A stretch of 22,689 bases of DNA from an uncultured Oscillospiraceae bacterium (lineage in GTDB: Bacteria; Bacillota; Clostridia; Oscillospirales; Acutalibacteraceae): positions 1-22,689 of the forward strand of contig URPQ01000029.1 in the NCBI GenBank assembly GCA_900549755.1, read 5' to 3'. The position numbers were made by a program, and so were the translations under genes. The notes under the pieces were generated by a model that saw nothing but the letters and a program-made list of their open reading frames with translations, ran no database searches and was not told where the DNA came from. This document shows, piece after piece, positions 20,423-22,689 of the stretch (position 1 is the stretch's first letter; each line of letters starts with the position of its first letter).

Positions 20423-20847
20423 TACTGCTCACCACCCATTTCCTGCTTTGTTACAAACTTGCACTTAATAGGAAGCTTGTTTGCGGCGAGACGCATAGCC
20501 TCGCGAGCCAATTCCTCGCTAACGCCGCCGATCTCGAACATTACACGACCGGGCTTAACAACCGCTACCCAGTACTCGGGCGAGCCTTTACCTGAACCCA
20601 TTCGGGTCTCAGCCGGCTTTTCGGTTATCGGCTTATCGGGGAATATCTTTATCCAAACCTGACCGCCACGTTTAATGTAACGGGTCATTGCAATACGCGC
20701 AGCCTCTATCTGGTTAGAGGTGATCCACGCCGGCTCTAAAGCCTGAAGACCGAAATCGCCGTGTGTTACGGTGATGCCGCGTGAAGCGGTACCGGTCAAA
20801 CGTCCGCGGTGAACTCTGCGGTATTTTACTCTTTTAGGCATTAACAT
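20422..20847 (-). CDS. rplP: 50S ribosomal protein L16
   Basis: A 141-aa protein at the A-site finger, in contact with tRNA. PKRVKYRRVHRGRLTGTASRG, the segment IEAARIAMTRYIKRGGQVWIKIFPDKPITEKP, and RMGSGKGSPEYWVAVVKPGR are diagnostic. The ATG at 20847 overlaps the rpsC stop as TGATG and stands nine bases after GGAGG; the ATG two codons later would be too far from the SD. Confidence 0.97.
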   Translation of the reverse strand: MLMPKRVKYRRVHRGRLTGTASRGITVTHGDFGLQALEPAWITSNQIEAARIAMTRYIKRGGQVWIKIFPDKPITEKPAETRMGSGKGSPEYWVAVVKPGRVMFEIGGVSEELAREAMRLAANKLPIKCKFVTKQEMGGEQ

Positions 20848-21512
20848 CAGCGGGCGCCTCCTTCCTTTTTAACCTTGCGGTTATCAGCGAGAACCTCACC
20901 CTTGTAAATCCAAACCTTAACGCCTATACGACCGTAGGTGGTGTTTGCCTCGGCAAAACCGTAGTCGATATCGGCACGCAGGGTCTGAAGCGGAATTGTT
21001 CCCTCATGATACTGCTCGCTTCTTGCGATTTCAGCGCCGCCCAAGCGACCCGAAACCTGAGTTTTTATACCCTTTACGCCAAGACGCATAGCTCTGCCTA
21101 TGGAGAGCTTCATAGCGCGGCGGAAGGAAATACGCTTTTCAAGCTGAGCCGCAATATTTTCGGCTACGAGCTGAGCGTTAGCATCCGGATTCTTTATTTC
21201 AACAATGTTGATAAGAACCGGCTTGCCGAGCATCTGCTGGCAAGTGGCGCGAAGCTTTTCAATTTCGCTGCCGTTGCGTCCGATCACCATACCCGGCTTT
21301 GCGCAGTGGATATGAAGTCTTACGCGCTTGTCATCACGTTCGATTTCGATTTTTGCAATACCTGCTGTGAAGAGGGTCTTCTTGAGGTACTTGCGGAGGT
21401 TATAGTCCTCAACCAATGTATCGCCGAAAACGCTGTCATTGGCAAACCAACGTGAGTCCCAGTTTTTAATTACGCCTACACGGAAACCGTGCGGATTAAC
21501 CTTCTGGCCCAT
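20847..21512 (-). CDS. rpsC: 30S ribosomal protein S3
   Basis: A 221-aa protein at the mRNA entry channel. GQKVNPHGFRVGVIKNWDSRWFA opens it. A type II KH domain has the loop GMVIGRNGSEIEKLR (about 74-88), and the C-terminal S3 domain contains GVKGIKTQVSGRLGGAEIARSE and GRIGVKVWIYKGEV. AAGGAGG precedes the ATG. Confidence 0.97.
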   Translation of the reverse strand: MGQKVNPHGFRVGVIKNWDSRWFANDSVFGDTLVEDYNLRKYLKKTLFTAGIAKIEIERDDKRVRLHIHCAKPGMVIGRNGSEIEKLRATCQQMLGKPVLINIVEIKNPDANAQLVAENIAAQLEKRISFRRAMKLSIGRAMRLGVKGIKTQVSGRLGGAEIARSEQYHEGTIPLQTLRADIDYGFAEANTTYGRIGVKVWIYKGEVLADNRKVKKEGGAR

Positions 21513-21527
21513 AACTTAACCTCCTTC

Positions 21528-21866
21528 TTAGATTTCGCGTTCTTTAAGAACGATTGTAACATGGCTTGTTCTCTTCAAGATTCTGTGGGCTCTGCCGTGA
21601 TCCTTCGGACGGATTCTCTTAAGAGTCGGTCCGGGGCAGACAAAGCACTCAGCAACATAAAGACGGGAAACATCCATATTATGATTGTTTTCTGCATTAG
21701 CCATAGCTGACGCTAAAAGCTTCTCCAAATACTCGCAAGCGGACTTAGGAGTAAATTTGAGTATAGCCATAGCTTTGTCAGCGTCTTGATTGCGGATTAA
21801 ATCCAGAACAATCTTCACCTTGCGGGGTGAAATACGGGCGTATTTAAGTGTAGCCCTTGCTTCCAT
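21528..21866 (-). CDS. rplV: 50S ribosomal protein L22
   Basis: A 112-aa protein whose long beta hairpin lines the exit tunnel at the macrolide region. ARATLKYARISPRKVKIVLDLIRNQD, the alanine-rich ASAMANAENNHNMDVSRLYVAE, and the hairpin GPTLKRIRPKDHGRAHRILKRTSHVTIVL are diagnostic. AAGGAGAG precedes the ATG, 23 bases after rpsS. Confidence 0.97.
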   Translation of the reverse strand: MEARATLKYARISPRKVKIVLDLIRNQDADKAMAILKFTPKSACEYLEKLLASAMANAENNHNMDVSRLYVAECFVCPGPTLKRIRPKDHGRAHRILKRTSHVTIVLKEREI

Positions 21867-21889
21867 AGTTAAACTCTCCTTTCAGCCGC

Positions 21890-22165
21890 TTACTTACCGG
21901 TGGTCTTTGAACCGGCGTGACCTTTAAAGGTCCTTGTCGGCGCAAACTCACCGAGCTTGTGACCAACCATATCCTCTGTAACATAAACCGGAACGTGCTT
22001 GCGGCCGTCATGTACCGCAAAGGTGTGTCCGACGAAATCGGGGAATATGGTCGAAGAACGGCTCCAGGTCTTAAGAACTCTCTTTTCGCCGGCTTCGTTC
22101 ATTTCCTTGACTCTTTTGAGCAGAACAGGCTGCACGTAAGGGCCCTTTTTAATGCTTCTTCCCAT
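21890..22165 (-). CDS. rpsS: 30S ribosomal protein S19
   Basis: A 91-aa head protein that forms a bridge with L5 and contacts A-site tRNA. MGRSIKKGPYVQPVLLKRV, WSRSSTIFPDFVGHTFAVHDGRKHVPVYVTEDMVGHKLGEF and the ending TFKGHAG are textbook. AAAGGAG lies upstream of the ATG, 21 bases after rplB. Confidence 0.97.
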   Translation of the reverse strand: MGRSIKKGPYVQPVLLKRVKEMNEAGEKRVLKTWSRSSTIFPDFVGHTFAVHDGRKHVPVYVTEDMVGHKLGEFAPTRTFKGHAGSKTTGK

Positions 22166-22186
22166 GATTTAACTCCTTTCGTCGAA

Positions 22187-22689
22187 TTACTTACGGCGCT
22201 TTACGATATACTTATCGGTGCGCTTATTCTTCTGACGGGTCTTGTAACCGAGAGCAGGTTTACCCCACGGGGTAACAGGTCCCGGACGACCGATCGGTGA
22301 TTTACCCTCACCACCGCCGTGCGGGTGATCGCACGGGTTCATTACAGAACCGCGAACGGTCGGTCTCCAGCCCATGTGACGCTTACGTCCGGCTTTACCG
22401 TAGTTAACATTTGCGTGCTCCGGATTGGATACAACGCCTACGGTTGCCATGCAGTTTGCCGGAACGTTGCGAAGCTCGCCCGAGGGCAAACGTAAAAGCG
22501 CCATTCCGTTTTCCTTAGCCATAAGCTGAGCGGTGTTGCCGGCAGAACGTGCAAGCTGAGCGCCCTTGCCGGGGTAAAGCTCGATATTGTGTAAGAAAGT
22601 ACCTACCGGAATGTTGATAAGCGGAAGTGCGTTGCCGGGCTTAATATCAGCCTCGGGGCCGCTTACTATCTTATCGCCGACCTTTAAGT
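22187..22689 (-). CDS. rplB: 50S ribosomal protein L2, C-terminal part (5' end outside the window)
   Basis: About 167 residues of the peptidyl-transferase-region protein L2 are present. The frame stays open to the window edge: KVGDKIVSGPEADIKPGNAL and HNIELYPGKGAQLARSAG continue into LPSGELRNVPANCMATVG. The conserved catalytic-core segment RGSVMNPCDHPHGGGEGKSPIGRPGPVTPWGKP and the basic tail follow. The methionine at 22522 is internal and not the start. Confidence 0.97.
   Translation of the reverse strand, partial: LKVGDKIVSGPEADIKPGNALPLINIPVGTFLHNIELYPGKGAQLARSAGNTAQLMAKENGMALLRLPSGELRNVPANCMATVGVVSNPEHANVNYGKAGRKRHMGWRPTVRGSVMNPCDHPHGGGEGKSPIGRPGPVTPWGKPALGYKTRQKNKRTDKYIVKRRK

Noticed and set aside
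22187..22522. A short L2 protein starting at the methionine at 22522
   Set aside because: The L2 frame stays open with conserved sequence to the window edge, so this methionine is internal.
9617..22689. The ribosomal cluster as something novel
   Set aside because: Gene order and content are the canonical S10-spc-alpha arrangement of Clostridia, including the KOW gene between map and infA.
1..22689. CRISPR arrays, tRNA or rRNA genes, insertion sequences
   Set aside because: I saw no regularly spaced repeats, no rRNA sequence, no cloverleaf-like tRNA pattern and no transposase frame on either strand.

Overview
The window looks like chromosome of a low-GC Gram-positive anaerobe of the class Clostridia, probably a gut Oscillospiraceae/Ruminococcaceae-type organism. 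The reasons are strong AAGGAGG ribosome binding sites, a tRNA-dependent T-box leader on pheS, an IreB-family regulator, a RelQ-type alarmone synthetase, a KOW-domain gene between map and infA, and zinc (C+) forms of S4, S14, L24, L36 and adenylate kinase. The species assignment is inference from gene content only.

Left part (1-4035, + strand). This holds the tail of an unidentified gene, a GtrB/DPM1-like family 2 glycosyltransferase whose stop overlaps the start of a RelQ-like (p)ppGpp synthetase, a membrane-anchored G5 + M23 peptidoglycan peptidase, and an amidase_3 + SH3 cell-wall amidase. Strong hairpin terminators separate the units. The M23 promoter is laid over the terminator-like hairpin that follows relQ.

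Middle-left part (4036-8505, - strand). A pheS-pheT operon is preceded by a Phe-specific T-box leader (specifier UUC). It is followed by ireB with its own candidate promoter and a small membrane zinc-ribbon protein.

Accessory island (about 8505-9616). This AT-rich stretch lies between the pheST T-box and the end of the ribosomal operon. It carries a divergent pair, a 77-aa unknown protein and a 74-aa XRE repressor, with two matching operator palindromes placed in the overlapping promoters. Next to it is a compact locus that appears in no gene list: a 24-codon hydrophobic peptide gene with a structured, SD-masking leader, and a convergent antisense RNA of about 86 nt with its own consensus promoter and terminator. 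The antisense RNA repeats three sequence blocks of the mRNA leader in the same order, so it should compete for the same target at the ribosome binding site. I read this as a type I toxin-antitoxin module; it is the most interesting item here.

Right part (9617-22689, - strand). This is the canonical S10-spc-alpha operon read right to left: rplB (cut by the window edge), rpsS, rplV, rpsC, rplP, rpmC, rpsQ, rplN, rplX, rplE, rpsZ, rpsH, rplF, rplR, rpsE, rpmD, rplO, secY, adk, map, KOW protein, infA, rpmJ, rpsM, rpsK, rpsD, rpoA, rplQ. A strong terminator lies at 9405-9448, after a 3' region of about 170 nt with short repeats and a 17-bp hairpin. Several junctions are translationally coupled by overlapping stop and start codons. 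I saw no tRNA, rRNA, CRISPR array or insertion sequence.
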